Source: Janibacter limosus
GTDB lineage: Bacteria; Actinomycetota; Actinomycetes; Actinomycetales; Dermatophilaceae
Direction: 5' to 3'
DNA length: 64,000 nucleotides
Assembly: GCF_004295485.1 (NCBI RefSeq)
Contig: NZ_CP036164.1
Span: 2,790,001 to 2,854,000 of the forward strand
The translations under genes were made by a program, and so were the position numbers. Positions within the stretch are counted from its first letter, which is position 1. Each line of letters begins with the position of its first letter. Shown piece after piece: positions 1 through 7,827 of this stretch. The notes under the pieces are model-generated. The model did not search any database and was not told where the DNA came from. It saw only the letters and a list, made by a program, of their open reading frames with translations.

Positions 1-2
1 GC

Positions 3-527
3 CAGCGCATCGCCATCGCGCGCGCACTGGCGCTCGAGCCCGAGCTGCTCGTCTGCGACGAGGCGGTCTCCGCGCTCGACGTCTCGGTGCAGGCCCAGGT
101 CCTCAACCTGCTGCACGACCTCAAGGAGCGCCGCGGCCTCACCATGGTGTTCATCTCGCACGACCTTGCGGTGGTGCGCAACGTCTGCGACCGCGTCGCC
201 GTCATGTACCTGGGCAAGGTGGTAGAAGAGACGACGGTCGACGCCTTGTTCGCCCGGCCGCACCACCCCTACACGTCCGCCTTGCTCGAGGCGGTCCCCG
301 AACCTGATCCGACACTCCCTGTCCTGCCCTTGGAGCTATACGGCGAGGCCCCGTCGCCCTTGGACCCACCGAGCGGGTGTCGCTTCCGAACGCGGTGCCG
401 GCACGCCCAGGACATCTGCGCCACAGAGGAGCCGCCGCTGCTGACGGTCGCGGACCAGCACAAGGTCGCCTGTCACTTCGCCGAGGACATGCCCGAGCTG
501 CTGGCCCTGCCGACCATGACCGCCTGA
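3..527 (+). CDS. Oligopeptide/dipeptide ABC transporter ATPase (5'-truncated by window)
   Basis: This is the C-terminal 174 residues of an OppF/DppF-type ATPase that energises peptide uptake. The frame is open at the window edge and enters just after the ABC signature ([11 protein letters not shown]). Walker B is [12 protein letters not shown], followed by the switch histidine in FISHDL. The tail has the oligopeptide-transporter C-terminal domain, with PHHPY and a cysteine pattern ([12 protein letters not shown]) typical of OppD/OppF. Permeases and the binding protein would lie upstream, outside the window. A decayed second copy of its first ~145 bases lies at 1700-1850. The family call is secure; the transported substrate cannot be read from this fragment. 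Confidence 0.9.
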   Translation, partial: QRIAIARALALEPELLVCDEAVSALDVSVQAQVLNLLHDLKERRGLTMVFISHDLAVVRNVCDRVAVMYLGKVVEETTVDALFARPHHPYTSALLEAVPEPDPTLPVLPLELYGEAPSPLDPPSGCRFRTRCRHAQDICATEEPPLLTVADQHKVACHFAEDMPELLALPTMTA

Positions 528-551
528 GCGCCCCAACCACGCGAGCAGGGC

Positions 552-572
552 TGCAACCCCAGTGGGGTTGCA
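552..572 (+). other. Perfect hairpin abutting the SDR start codon
   Basis: TGCAACCCC (552-560) and GGGGTTGCA (564-572) form a 9-bp perfect stem around the 3-nt loop AGT. The 3' arm ends on the A of the ATG at 572. It lies 25 bp past the ABC ATPase stop, so it may be a terminator for that gene (no T-run follows) or a structure hiding the SDR ribosome-binding site. Confidence 0.55.
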
Positions 573-1378
573 TGACCGGCGCCGGGCTGCTCGCAGACAA
601 GATCGCCCTCATCACCGGGGGCGGCGCAGGCATCGGTCGTGGCATCGTCACGCGCTTCCTCGCCGAGGGCGCGAAGGTCGTCGTGGCGGAGTACGACGAG
701 GAGCGCTGCAGCACGCTCCGCGACGACTACGCGGGCAACGACTCCCTCCACGTCGTCCGCACCGACGTGCGGGAGAAGGAGCAGGTCCTGGCCGCCGTCC
801 AGGCTGCCCTCGACACATTCGGCGGTCTGGACATCCTGGTCAACAACGCCTTCACGCTCTCCCCACGGGTGCTCCTCGAGCACAAGACCGATGACATGCT
901 CGACGGCACCCTGCACGCCGGCCTGTGGGCTGCGTGGTGGGGTATGCAGGCAGCTCGGCCGATCATGGCCGAGCGCGGGGGCGGCGCGATCGTCAACTTC
1001 TACTCGATCGACGTGGAGACCGCCGCCTGGCTCAACTCCGACTACGTCGTGACCAAGTCGGCCCTCCTCGGGCTGACCCGCAGCTCGGCCCACGAGTGGG
1101 GCCGCTTCGGGATCCGGGTCAACTCGATCGCCCCGACCGCCATGGGTACCCACTTCAATGCCTTGGCCGCCGAGCACCCCGGCTTCGCCGAGGCCTCCGC
1201 AGCACGCAAGCCCCTGGGCCGCAATGGTGACCCCGAGCTCGACATCGCCCCGGTCGTCGTCTTCCTCGCCTCCGAGATGTCGCGCTTCGTGACCGGCGAG
1301 CTGATCCACGCCGACGGCGGGTTGCACATGCCCGGCTACGACTCGCGTCCCGCTGACCTCGGCGCGCTGGGCGGATGA
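572..1378 (+). CDS. SDR-family NAD(P)-dependent oxidoreductase
   Basis: A 268-residue classical short-chain dehydrogenase/reductase, the usual length for the family. It shows the N-terminal cofactor motif TGGGAGIG, the NNA motif after strand 4 (ILVNNAF), and the active-site YVVTK with an upstream serine in FYSID. The C-terminal HADGGLHMPG resembles SDRs that close with a DGG segment. I chose the ATG at 572 because homology to the Rossmann start begins about ten residues later. The frame is open much further upstream, but that part reads as a shadow of the ABC gene. No ribosome-binding site is visible and a hairpin occupies its place. It probably oxidises an alcohol intermediate of the neighbouring catabolic genes (inference). 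Confidence 0.85.
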   Translation: MTGAGLLADKIALITGGGAGIGRGIVTRFLAEGAKVVVAEYDEERCSTLRDDYAGNDSLHVVRTDVREKEQVLAAVQAALDTFGGLDILVNNAFTLSPRVLLEHKTDDMLDGTLHAGLWAAWWGMQAARPIMAERGGGAIVNFYSIDVETAAWLNSDYVVTKSALLGLTRSSAHEWGRFGIRVNSIAPTAMGTHFNALAAEHPGFAEASAARKPLGRNGDPELDIAPVVVFLASEMSRFVTGELIHADGGLHMPGYDSRPADLGALGG

Positions 1379-1418
1379 GCGACCGCCGTGTGGTGCCCTT
1401 CGCCCCGGAAGGGAACCC

Positions 1419-1607
1419 ATGACTGATCACCACGAGCAGATGGTGCGAGGCTTCCTCGACGCGCTGCACGTGTCCGACCCCGACTTCGCCGTGCTCACCG
1501 AGGGGCTGCTGGCAGAGGACGCGCGCTACGTGCCACTCCTCCCCCTTCGCGCACCCGTACGGGGCCGCGCCGCGATCCGCATGACCTTGGAGCGACATTA
1601 CGAGTGA
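1419..1607 (+). pseudogene. Truncated SnoaL-like domain protein
   Basis: The 62-residue reading frame begins like SnoaL/NTF2-like proteins of catabolic clusters: an acidic N-terminus, DARYVPLLPL, then VRGRAAIR and ERHYE. Such proteins are normally about 120-140 residues, so roughly half is missing. A good ribosome-binding site (GGAAGGG) lies just before the ATG. The frame stops at 1605-1607, exactly where the next frame begins to read as an ABC ATPase, so this appears to be a gene broken by a recombination or deletion junction near 1600. A functional 62-residue product cannot be excluded. Confidence 0.65.
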
Positions 1608-1608
1608 G

Positions 1609-1896
1609 GAATGGCTGGACGTCCTCTTGTCGCAGGTCGGGCTCGAGCCCGACAAGGTCAAAGGACCGCTATCCGAGGGAGTCTTCTCCGGCGGGGCGTG
1701 CCAGCGCATCGCCATCGCCATTGCGCGCACACTGGCGCTTGAGCCCGCGCTGCTCGTCCGCGACGAGGGATTCGCCGCGCTGGACGTCTCGGTGCCGGCC
1801 CAAGTCCTCAACCTGCTGCAGGACGTCAAGAAGCGCATCGGCCTCACCATATTGACTGGTACCCGGCCGAGCTCCGGATGCGAGCACTCCAATTAG
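1609..1896 (+). pseudogene. Decayed oligopeptide ABC ATPase fragment
   Basis: The frame reads EEWLDVLLSQVGLEPDKV, then SGGACQRIAIAIART, then LLVRDEGFAALD and VLNLLQDVKKRIGLTI. This is the signature-to-Walker-B part of an OppF-like ATPase. Bases 1700-1850 match bases 1-145 closely, with one 6-nt insertion. Key residues are damaged: the signature Q is C (SGGAC), Walker B has arginine before DE, and the switch-histidine region is lost after GLTI, where unrelated sequence follows to a stop at 1894-1896. There is no Walker A and no proper start. This is a dead duplicate. Confidence 0.8.
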
Positions 1897-1929
1897 CCGA
1901 CAAACCCCCGTTGGGCGGAGGCCCCACAA

Positions 1930-2700
1930 TCACCCGAAAGCCAAAGTCATCCGCTCGATTATGAGGCGAGCCACCTCGATGGGGTGACTCTGCATGGCGT
2001 TATGACAGGCATCGAGCTCGACAACCTCGTCCACGTGGCCGAGGTTGTCGATAAACTGCCGCTGAGCGCTTGGCCGGAGCGAGTGGTCCTGCAACGTCAC
2101 GACGTAGGTCGTCGGGACCCGTGGCAGGCGACGGCGATAGACAGCTTCAGCACTCAACCCGGTGCTGTCCGGGACGAGCTCGCTCAAGGCTCGCTCGCGG
2201 GTGGCACGGTCCATGCCGTTGGTGAACATCCAGCTCGCAACGGGTCGCGGCACCGGCTTGGCCTGGCCGCGCGAGAGGCGAGTGACCAGACCGATGATGC
2301 CGCGTACCGGCTGCTTCAAAGTTGAGTTGGCTGACGCACCGTCGGGCGGGATGCACGCCGCGAGATAGAGCGCACCCAAGACGCGCTCAGGCCCTAGCTG
2401 GGCGATCACCCCTAGCTGGGTGATGCCGCCGAGCGAGTGTGCGACCAGGAAGACCCGGTTGATCCCTGCCTCATCGATCTGCCGTACGACGGAGTCGACA
2501 CAGGCGGCCACAGTGAGCGAGCGAAGGTTGCCGGGCTGAGTCCGACGCCCGGGAAGGTCCACGCCCAGCGTCCGAAGGCCGGGGGCGGCCTTGGCGAGCT
2601 CGGCGATCGTCGGCCTCCAGCAAGCACCACTGTGATTGGCGCCATGGATGAAGACCACCGCGAGGTCGGTGCCTCGGTCACTGCCGTCATCGTGCGTCAT
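1930..2700 (-). CDS. Alpha/beta hydrolase (esterase-like)
   Basis: This 256-residue alpha/beta-fold hydrolase resembles small plant-type methylesterase/pyrethroid-hydrolase relatives. It shows VVFIHGANHSG (oxyanion region), the nucleophile elbow VAHSLGG (serine) and a C-terminal histidine in DACHNAMQSHP; an aspartate in TLQDHSLRP is the likely acid. An AGGAGGG ribosome-binding site precedes the ATG. It is the last gene of the minus-strand SDR-P450-dioxygenase operon, 19 bp after the Dabb gene. A hydrolytic step on an ester, lactone or ring-cleavage product fits that position (inference). Confidence 0.82.
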   Translation of the reverse strand: MTHDDGSDRGTDLAVVFIHGANHSGACWRPTIAELAKAAPGLRTLGVDLPGRRTQPGNLRSLTVAACVDSVVRQIDEAGINRVFLVAHSLGGITQLGVIAQLGPERVLGALYLAACIPPDGASANSTLKQPVRGIIGLVTRLSRGQAKPVPRPVASWMFTNGMDRATRERALSELVPDSTGLSAEAVYRRRLPRVPTTYVVTLQDHSLRPSAQRQFIDNLGHVDEVVELDACHNAMQSHPIEVARLIIERMTLAFG

Positions 2701-2719
2701 GATTTGCGCTCCCTCCTCG

Positions 2720-3349
2720 TCAGCCCGCTGAAGTCTGCGCCTGGCCGAGGTCCAGACCGATCGGCTGGCGGACCACCGCGGTCATGAGCTCGGCGATCCG
2801 TGCGCGTTGCGGGTGCTGCTGGAACTCCTCGAAGCCCTGGTCGCCGTCGGTGACGATGACGACGCACTCGCTGACCGGCGGGGAGTGCCTGGTGCGATTC
2901 CGACCGACGTAGACACCGAGGACGCCCGGGCAGTCATCGACCGCAGCCCTCAGGTGCGTGTCGACCTCCTCGAGCACCTCGGGGCCGACCGTCTGGTCGG
3001 GCTCGAAGAGCGTGATGTGAACCCGCGGCCTGTCGGTGGCAGTGGACTCCGAGGTGTACATCGGCCCGGTGTCGATGCCCACTCCACGCTCGACGTTGGC
3101 GCGCAGAAGGGCGCCTGCCTCGGGGTGACGAGGATGAGCGCGATAGCGCTCGAGCACGCTCTCGTCGTCCATGAGCGCCACGACGCCGTAGTCGCGACCA
3201 TCCGCCAGCTTGCTCGGGTTCGGGCCGACCTGGACGTGGCGTACGCCATCGGTCTCGCTCCCGACGTGCCCGAGGAGGGCAGCGACGGTGTCGACGATGC
3301 CCTCCTCGGCGTCGCTCGCGAGACCAAAGGCAGTCCCGTGCACGTGCAT
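2720..3349 (-). CDS. Tandem Dabb-domain (A/B barrel) protein
   Basis: A 209-residue protein with two repeats of the stress-responsive dimeric alpha/beta barrel (Dabb) type. The first (about 1-100) carries DYGVVALMDDESVLERYRAH followed by PRHPE. The second (about 107-200) carries ECVVIVTDGDQGFEEF then QHPQ. Dabb domains occur as small accessory or unknown-function proteins in aromatic and polyketide pathways. The ATG at 3349 has a GGAAGGACA site upstream and lies 14 bp past the dioxygenase beta stop, so the gene is in the operon. Its reaction, if any, is unknown; polyketide-cyclase-like or oxygenase-helper roles are both possible. Confidence 0.7.
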   Translation of the reverse strand: MHVHGTAFGLASDAEEGIVDTVAALLGHVGSETDGVRHVQVGPNPSKLADGRDYGVVALMDDESVLERYRAHPRHPEAGALLRANVERGVGIDTGPMYTSESTATDRPRVHITLFEPDQTVGPEVLEEVDTHLRAAVDDCPGVLGVYVGRNRTRHSPPVSECVVIVTDGDQGFEEFQQHPQRARIAELMTAVVRQPIGLDLGQAQTSAG

Positions 3350-3363
3350 GTGTGTCCTTCCCC

Positions 3364-3954
3364 TCAGAAGATGACGGTCAGGTTGGGGTACCCGAGCGTC
3401 GTCTGGTCCATGAGGAACTCCCGGTGGGCGATGAGATAACCGTCGCCCTCGCGTCGCAGCAGGTCCCGACGCTCCCCCGAGATGATCAGCGGGACCGACT
3501 CGGAGTGCCGGTTGCGGGTCATCAGCATGGAGCTGACCGCGTAGAACTCGTCGGGCTCCACACCTTCGAAGACACGCACATTGGTGATGAGTCGCCGTGA
3601 GCGCGACGGCGGGTTCTCGCACCACGGGCTGGCCGTGGTGGCCAGTCGCAGAACCTTCATCGTGAGCGTCACGTGGTTCTCGTCGTAGTGGAACATGTTC
3701 GTCGCGAACTGCGGCAACGGATCGTCGCGCATCCGCGAGACCCGGACAGGCACGCGGTAGGTGATGTCCTCCGCGAGGAGCTTGAGCCACTCGACGCTAC
3801 GGTACTCGTCAAGCAGGTTGGCCTCGTCGTGGAGGAAGTCGACCACGTGGTGGTAACGCTCGTCAGCCGAGCCGATGCGCCCACCGTGAGGGAGGTGCTC
3901 GTGGATCTTGGACTCGGCTCCGCCTTTGGCCACCGCCACAGAAGTGTCAGTCAT
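3364..3954 (-). CDS. Aromatic ring-hydroxylating dioxygenase, beta subunit
   Basis: A 196-residue small subunit of the BphE/NahAd-like class (cone-shaped NTF2 fold). Typical landmarks are FLHDEANLLDEYRSVEWLKL, DITYRVPVRVSR, then RTSRLITNVRV-like text (SRSRRLITNVRV) and RNRHSESVPLIISGERRDLL. Beta subunits are structural, completing the alpha3beta3 hexamer. It begins 17 bp after the alpha stop with an AAGGAG site, so the two are translated together. The ATG at 3954 is preferred over an upstream in-frame codon because of this site and spacing. Confidence 0.9.
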   Translation of the reverse strand: MTDTSVAVAKGGAESKIHEHLPHGGRIGSADERYHHVVDFLHDEANLLDEYRSVEWLKLLAEDITYRVPVRVSRMRDDPLPQFATNMFHYDENHVTLTMKVLRLATTASPWCENPPSRSRRLITNVRVFEGVEPDEFYAVSSMLMTRNRHSESVPLIISGERRDLLRREGDGYLIAHREFLMDQTTLGYPNLTVIF

Positions 3955-3971
3955 GTCGGTTCTCCTTCGTC

Positions 3972-5408
3972 TCAGTGGTGGGCCTCGGGACCCCACGGGT
4001 CACCGAGCATGAAGTCGCGGTACCGCAGCCACCAGTTCCACTGCGCGTCATCCTTGGTGAAGCCCGGGTAGAGGTGACCGCCACCGGGGAACTCGCCCTC
4101 GTCCCAGTAGCCGTCGAGGGGCTGGTCCTCGCCGCAGAGCGCGCCGTACCTGATCTTCTGCTGCTCACCCATGAAGCCCTCAGCAGACTCGGTCATCAGC
4201 GGCCACGTGTCGGCGTCGTCGGTCTCGACGAAACCGGTGGTGCCGAGACCGAGCGTGGAGGCGCGACGCATGAGGTCCTTGAAGTCCTCGGGCGCGTCCT
4301 TCTCGACCAGGAACCAGTTGATGAACTCGAACTTGCCCGGGCCGCGCGGCACGAAGGCGTGCCACGAGATGATCGCAGCCATGCCCATCGGGGTAGGGAA
4401 CTCGAAGCAGAAGGTCCCCATGTTGGGGAAGAGGCCACCGACGCTCGGCGGGTAGTCCGCCAAGACCTTCATCTGCGCCTCGGACAGCTTCTTGTCGAGC
4501 TTCTCAGCCATCTCCGGCGTCATTCCCGGAGGGAGCATGATCGACTTGAGCTTCTCGAAGGGAGGCAGCGTCTGGGCCGCGAGCACGGCCTCACGGTTGT
4601 CCTTCCACTTGCCCTTGCGCCGGTCGATCAGTCGCAGGCCGTGACCGTTGGCGCTGACGTCGATGCCGTACATCGAGGAGTCGTCGGCCTCGGAGGCCGC
4701 CAGCTCGTTGATCGAACGGTGCAGGGTCATCGCGTGGTAGCCGTCACCGGCGTGCTGCTCGCCCGGGCACTTCCAGTTCGCCGGGATGACGAAGCGCTGC
4801 GGCGGGCCGAGCACCTCCAGACCCGACTCGGTGCGGTCGAACATGAGGTCCTGGTAGAACTTGATCTCGCCGAGATAGTCGTCGAGGGACGGCGCGTCCT
4901 CGTCCCAGGTGGCGAACACGAAGCCGGCGTACAGTTCGACCCGTGCCTTGGGCAGTGCGAGCTCCTCCTTGGAACGGAAGGCCCCGTGCATGTTCTCCCG
5001 AGCGACGGGGGAACCCATGAACTTGCCCTGCTCGCTGAAGCTCCAGCCGTGGTACGGGCATTTGAACTGCTTCTCGTTGCCGGCCTCGCCGCGACAGACC
5101 TGCATGCCGCGGTGGCTGCAGATGTTGAGGACGACGTTGACATCGCCACTCCGCGAGCGGGTGACGATGACGGGGTCGGCACCGATGTGGCGAGCCACGT
5201 AGTCGAAGGCGTTGGGGATCTCGGTCTCGTGGGCGAGGACGGTCCATGCCTTGCCGAAGAGTCGACTCAGCTCGAGGCGGTACACCTCTGGGTCCTTGAG
5301 CAACCGCATCGACACCTCGTGCTTGTCGAGGTCGAAGAGGTCTGCGAATGGTGTCCCGTCGGACAAGATCGGCCCGACGTCAGTCCTGGGCCGGTCATCG
5401 ATGGTCAT
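3972..5408 (-). CDS. Aromatic ring-hydroxylating dioxygenase, alpha subunit (Rieske)
   Basis: The 478-residue catalytic subunit. The Rieske [2Fe-2S] ligands are C97-x-H99 (CSHRG) and C117-x2-H120 (CPYHGW). The mononuclear iron site is GDGYHAMTLH at 221-230 with H225 and H230. The enzyme should add O2 across an aromatic or similar ring to give a cis-dihydrodiol, or hydroxylate it. It needs electrons from a ferredoxin and a reductase, and neither is encoded in this operon. The ATG at 5408 has an AAGGAG site. It follows the P450 gene by 49 bp and precedes beta by 17 bp. The substrate cannot be deduced from sequence alone. Confidence 0.93.
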   Translation of the reverse strand: MTIDDRPRTDVGPILSDGTPFADLFDLDKHEVSMRLLKDPEVYRLELSRLFGKAWTVLAHETEIPNAFDYVARHIGADPVIVTRSRSGDVNVVLNICSHRGMQVCRGEAGNEKQFKCPYHGWSFSEQGKFMGSPVARENMHGAFRSKEELALPKARVELYAGFVFATWDEDAPSLDDYLGEIKFYQDLMFDRTESGLEVLGPPQRFVIPANWKCPGEQHAGDGYHAMTLHRSINELAASEADDSSMYGIDVSANGHGLRLIDRRKGKWKDNREAVLAAQTLPPFEKLKSIMLPPGMTPEMAEKLDKKLSEAQMKVLADYPPSVGGLFPNMGTFCFEFPTPMGMAAIISWHAFVPRGPGKFEFINWFLVEKDAPEDFKDLMRRASTLGLGTTGFVETDDADTWPLMTESAEGFMGEQQKIRYGALCGEDQPLDGYWDEGEFPGGGHLYPGFTKDDAQWNWWLRYRDFMLGDPWGPEAHH

Positions 5409-5457
5409 GGCTACTCCTTGGTCTCGTACTGCGGATCAGATCGGGGGAGGAAGTGGG

Positions 5458-6774
5458 TCAGCCCCAGCGGACGGGGACAGAGGTGGGCTGACGCATGTGG
5501 GCGCCACGGATCATCATCGGCTCGGCATCCTCGTCGGCTCGCAGATTCGGGAGCTCGTCGAGGAGGACGTTGAGTGCAGTCGACATCTCAAGCTTGGCGA
5601 GGTTCATACCCAGACAGGTGTGCGGCCCGAATCCGAAGGCGATGTTGGGCTTGTTCATCCGGCGGTGGATGTCGTAGGTGTCCGGGTCGGGCCAGGCGTC
5701 GGGGTCGCGCAGGCCGGCACCCTTGACGATCGTGACCCCCGCCCCCTCGGGGATCTTGACGCCACGGATCTCGACGTCCTTCGAAGCGGTCCGGGCCGCC
5801 GTGATCGAGACGGGCTCGAATCGGGTCGCCTCCGTGATCGCCTTGGGCACGAGGCTGCGGTCGGCCTTGACCTCGGCGAGTAGATCGGGCCTGGTCAGGA
5901 GCAGCACGAGTGCGTTGCCGAAACTTCGCGTCGTGGTCTCGGCGGCAGCCGGGAGCAGCGAGCGAGTGAAGACCACGACCTCGTCGTCGGTGAGCCGCTC
6001 CCCGTCGACCTCGGTGCGCAGCAGGTGTGAGATGAGGTTGTTGCCGGTGGCACCCTCCGCGCGACGGCGTTGGACCACCGGAAGGATGTCGTCGTAGAGC
6101 GCCTTGACCGCCGCGATGGCCCGGCCCTGGTTGATCTTGGCCTGCTCGCGCTTGTTGGGGTCGGTGCTGCCGAAGCCGAGGAGGATGGTCAACGCCTTCG
6201 TCTGGAAGTCGTCGAAGGACGCGTCGTCCTCACCGTGGAAGCCGATGATCTCGTAGACGATGCGGACGGGGAAGTCGACTGCGAACTCGGTGAGATTGAG
6301 GCGGTCCCCCTTCGCCTTGAGCTCGCCAACCATCTTGTTGATGACGGGCGTCACGATCGTGTCGCCCCACAGCTCGAAGTTCTCGCGACCGAGCCCCGGC
6401 ATGAAGAGCTTGCGCAGGCGCGAGTGCTCCTCACCGTCGAGGCCCGTCATCACGTTGCCCATGAGCGGGCGGAAGGCTGCGGCCACCGCCTCGCTGCCGA
6501 ACGACTCGAAGTCCTTGAGCGCGGTGAGGCAGTCCTCGAACTTGAAGATCGAGTACACCTCGCGCTCGCCGTTGAATCCCGCTGCCATGGACGGGGTACC
6601 GAACTCGGCGAGCACGTCCCCCTTCATCACGGGCTGGGTCTCGCGGTACTTGGCAAAGGTCGGGTAGGGGGTCTCGACGGAGTTGGCTCCGAAGGCCTCG
6701 CTGATCTCCACCATGAGGTCGGCCGCCGTCGGCTGACGCTCCTCGTGGGTGGGTGTCGCGGTGTCAGTAGGCAT
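5458..6774 (-). CDS. Cytochrome P450
   Basis: A 438-residue soluble bacterial P450. The heme-binding loop is FGFGPHTCLG with the thiolate cysteine, the ExxR motif is EATR, and the I-helix oxygen-activation stretch is AAAETTT, where the usual glycine is alanine. The ATG at 6774 is used; a TTG two codons upstream is also open. The AAAGGA site lies inside the end of the upstream SDR gene, 6 bp away, showing translational linkage. It probably hydroxylates the pathway substrate or an intermediate. Redox partners are not encoded nearby. Confidence 0.92.
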   Translation of the reverse strand: MPTDTATPTHEERQPTAADLMVEISEAFGANSVETPYPTFAKYRETQPVMKGDVLAEFGTPSMAAGFNGEREVYSIFKFEDCLTALKDFESFGSEAVAAAFRPLMGNVMTGLDGEEHSRLRKLFMPGLGRENFELWGDTIVTPVINKMVGELKAKGDRLNLTEFAVDFPVRIVYEIIGFHGEDDASFDDFQTKALTILLGFGSTDPNKREQAKINQGRAIAAVKALYDDILPVVQRRRAEGATGNNLISHLLRTEVDGERLTDDEVVVFTRSLLPAAAETTTRSFGNALVLLLTRPDLLAEVKADRSLVPKAITEATRFEPVSITAARTASKDVEIRGVKIPEGAGVTIVKGAGLRDPDAWPDPDTYDIHRRMNKPNIAFGFGPHTCLGMNLAKLEMSTALNVLLDELPNLRADEDAEPMMIRGAHMRQPTSVPVRWG

Positions 6775-6780
6775 CAGCAA

Positions 6781-7599
6781 TCATCCTTTGGTGTTGATGG
6801 CGGCGAGGTTCAGCTGGCGGCTCGACCCGACGTAACCGAGCTGGGTCGAGAACCCGCCGTCGATCGAGAGGATCTGGCCGTTGATGTAGGACGAACGGTC
6901 GGAGGCGAGGAAGACGACGGCGTTGGAGATGTCCTCGGGCTTGCCGAGGCGCTGCACCGAGAGGTTGCCGACGAACATCTCGCGGTAGGCGCCGGGGAAC
7001 TTCGCCTGGTTCTCCTCGCTGACGATCAGTCCGGGCGCGATGGCGTTGACGCGCACGCCCTTGGGTCCGTACTGGACGGCGAGGTGGCGGGTCAGCGAGT
7101 TGAGCCCCCCCTTGCCCGCGGCGTAGGCGGTGTTGCGGTCGTCGCCACCGAGTGACTGACCCGAGGAGATGTTGACGATGGTGCCACCGCCGCGCTCGAT
7201 CATCAGCGGGATGACGTTGCGGCACATGAGCATGGGAGCGGTCAGGTTGATCGCCGTCGACTGGGCCCAGAGCTCGGGCGAGATGCTCAGCAGGTCGGAG
7301 TCCTGACCCGAGAGGTGGGTGGCGCCGGCGTTGTTGTCGAGGATGTCGACGCCGCCGAAGGCCGATGCGGCCGCCGCGACCAGTTCTTTGATACTCGCCT
7401 CGTCCGTCAGGTCGCAGACGTGCCCCCGGACCTCGTGACCCGCGGTGGCGAGTGCGGCAGTCGCAGCCTCGAGGCCCTCGCTGTTGACATCGGTCAGCAC
7501 CACGCGGGCGCCCTCCTCGGCCAGGGCTCGGGCGCTGTCTGCACCGATCACCCCTGCGGCGCCCGTGACGAGCGCAACCTTCCCATCAAGCAGTCCCAC
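6781..7599 (-). CDS. SDR-family oxidoreductase
   Basis: A 272-residue short-chain dehydrogenase with TGAAGVIG (cofactor loop), DNNAG, a serine in NISSGQS, YAAGK (Tyr/Lys) and a closing SIDGGF. The frame stays open far upstream, but the GTG at 7599 sits 6 nt after AAAGGAG and directly precedes the Rossmann strand GKVALVTG, so it is the likely start. It is the first gene of the six-gene minus-strand catabolic operon. A natural role would be oxidation of the cis-dihydrodiol or of an alcohol made by the P450 (inference). The cofactor loop has valine where most SDRs have serine or glycine. Confidence 0.87.
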   Translation of the reverse strand: MGLLDGKVALVTGAAGVIGADSARALAEEGARVVLTDVNSEGLEAATAALATAGHEVRGHVCDLTDEASIKELVAAAASAFGGVDILDNNAGATHLSGQDSDLLSISPELWAQSTAINLTAPMLMCRNVIPLMIERGGGTIVNISSGQSLGGDDRNTAYAAGKGGLNSLTRHLAVQYGPKGVRVNAIAPGLIVSEENQAKFPGAYREMFVGNLSVQRLGKPEDISNAVVFLASDRSSYINGQILSIDGGFSTQLGYVGSSRQLNLAAINTKG

Positions 7600-7785
7600 G
7601 CTGGCTCCTTTGCCGGGTGGCGTCGGTCGCGACCCCGTCGTCGCGTCGCCCACCCCGTACACGTAAGACATATTCTGCACAGACTGCTCAATCCAAGTCA
7701 ATGGGCCCGCGAGAATCCGACCGCCCGTCGCGCAGCCCTTGACGCGACGTGCTGCGCGCCACACAATGGCCATCTCCCATCGAAG

Positions 7786-7801
7786 TGAGAGGCGTCTCTC
7801 A
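7786..7801. promoter_or_regulatory. 16-bp palindrome, candidate operator
   Basis: TGAGAG-GCGT-CTCTCA is a perfect inverted repeat in the 228-bp divergent region between the SDR operon and the 341-residue gene, 26 bp before the latter's ATG. A TetR gene lies just downstream, so an operator is plausible. Nothing else is clearly assignable in this intergenic region apart from AT-richer sequence at 7665-7700, which could hold the operon promoter. Confidence 0.4.
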
Positions 7802-7827
7802 AAATTGCGCCTGGCTAGGAAAAGCAC

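Noticed and set aside
3975..5573. Long plus-strand frame opposite the dioxygenase
   Set aside because: Valine/glutamate/histidine-rich shadow without start signal or domain; the minus-strand Rieske gene explains the region.
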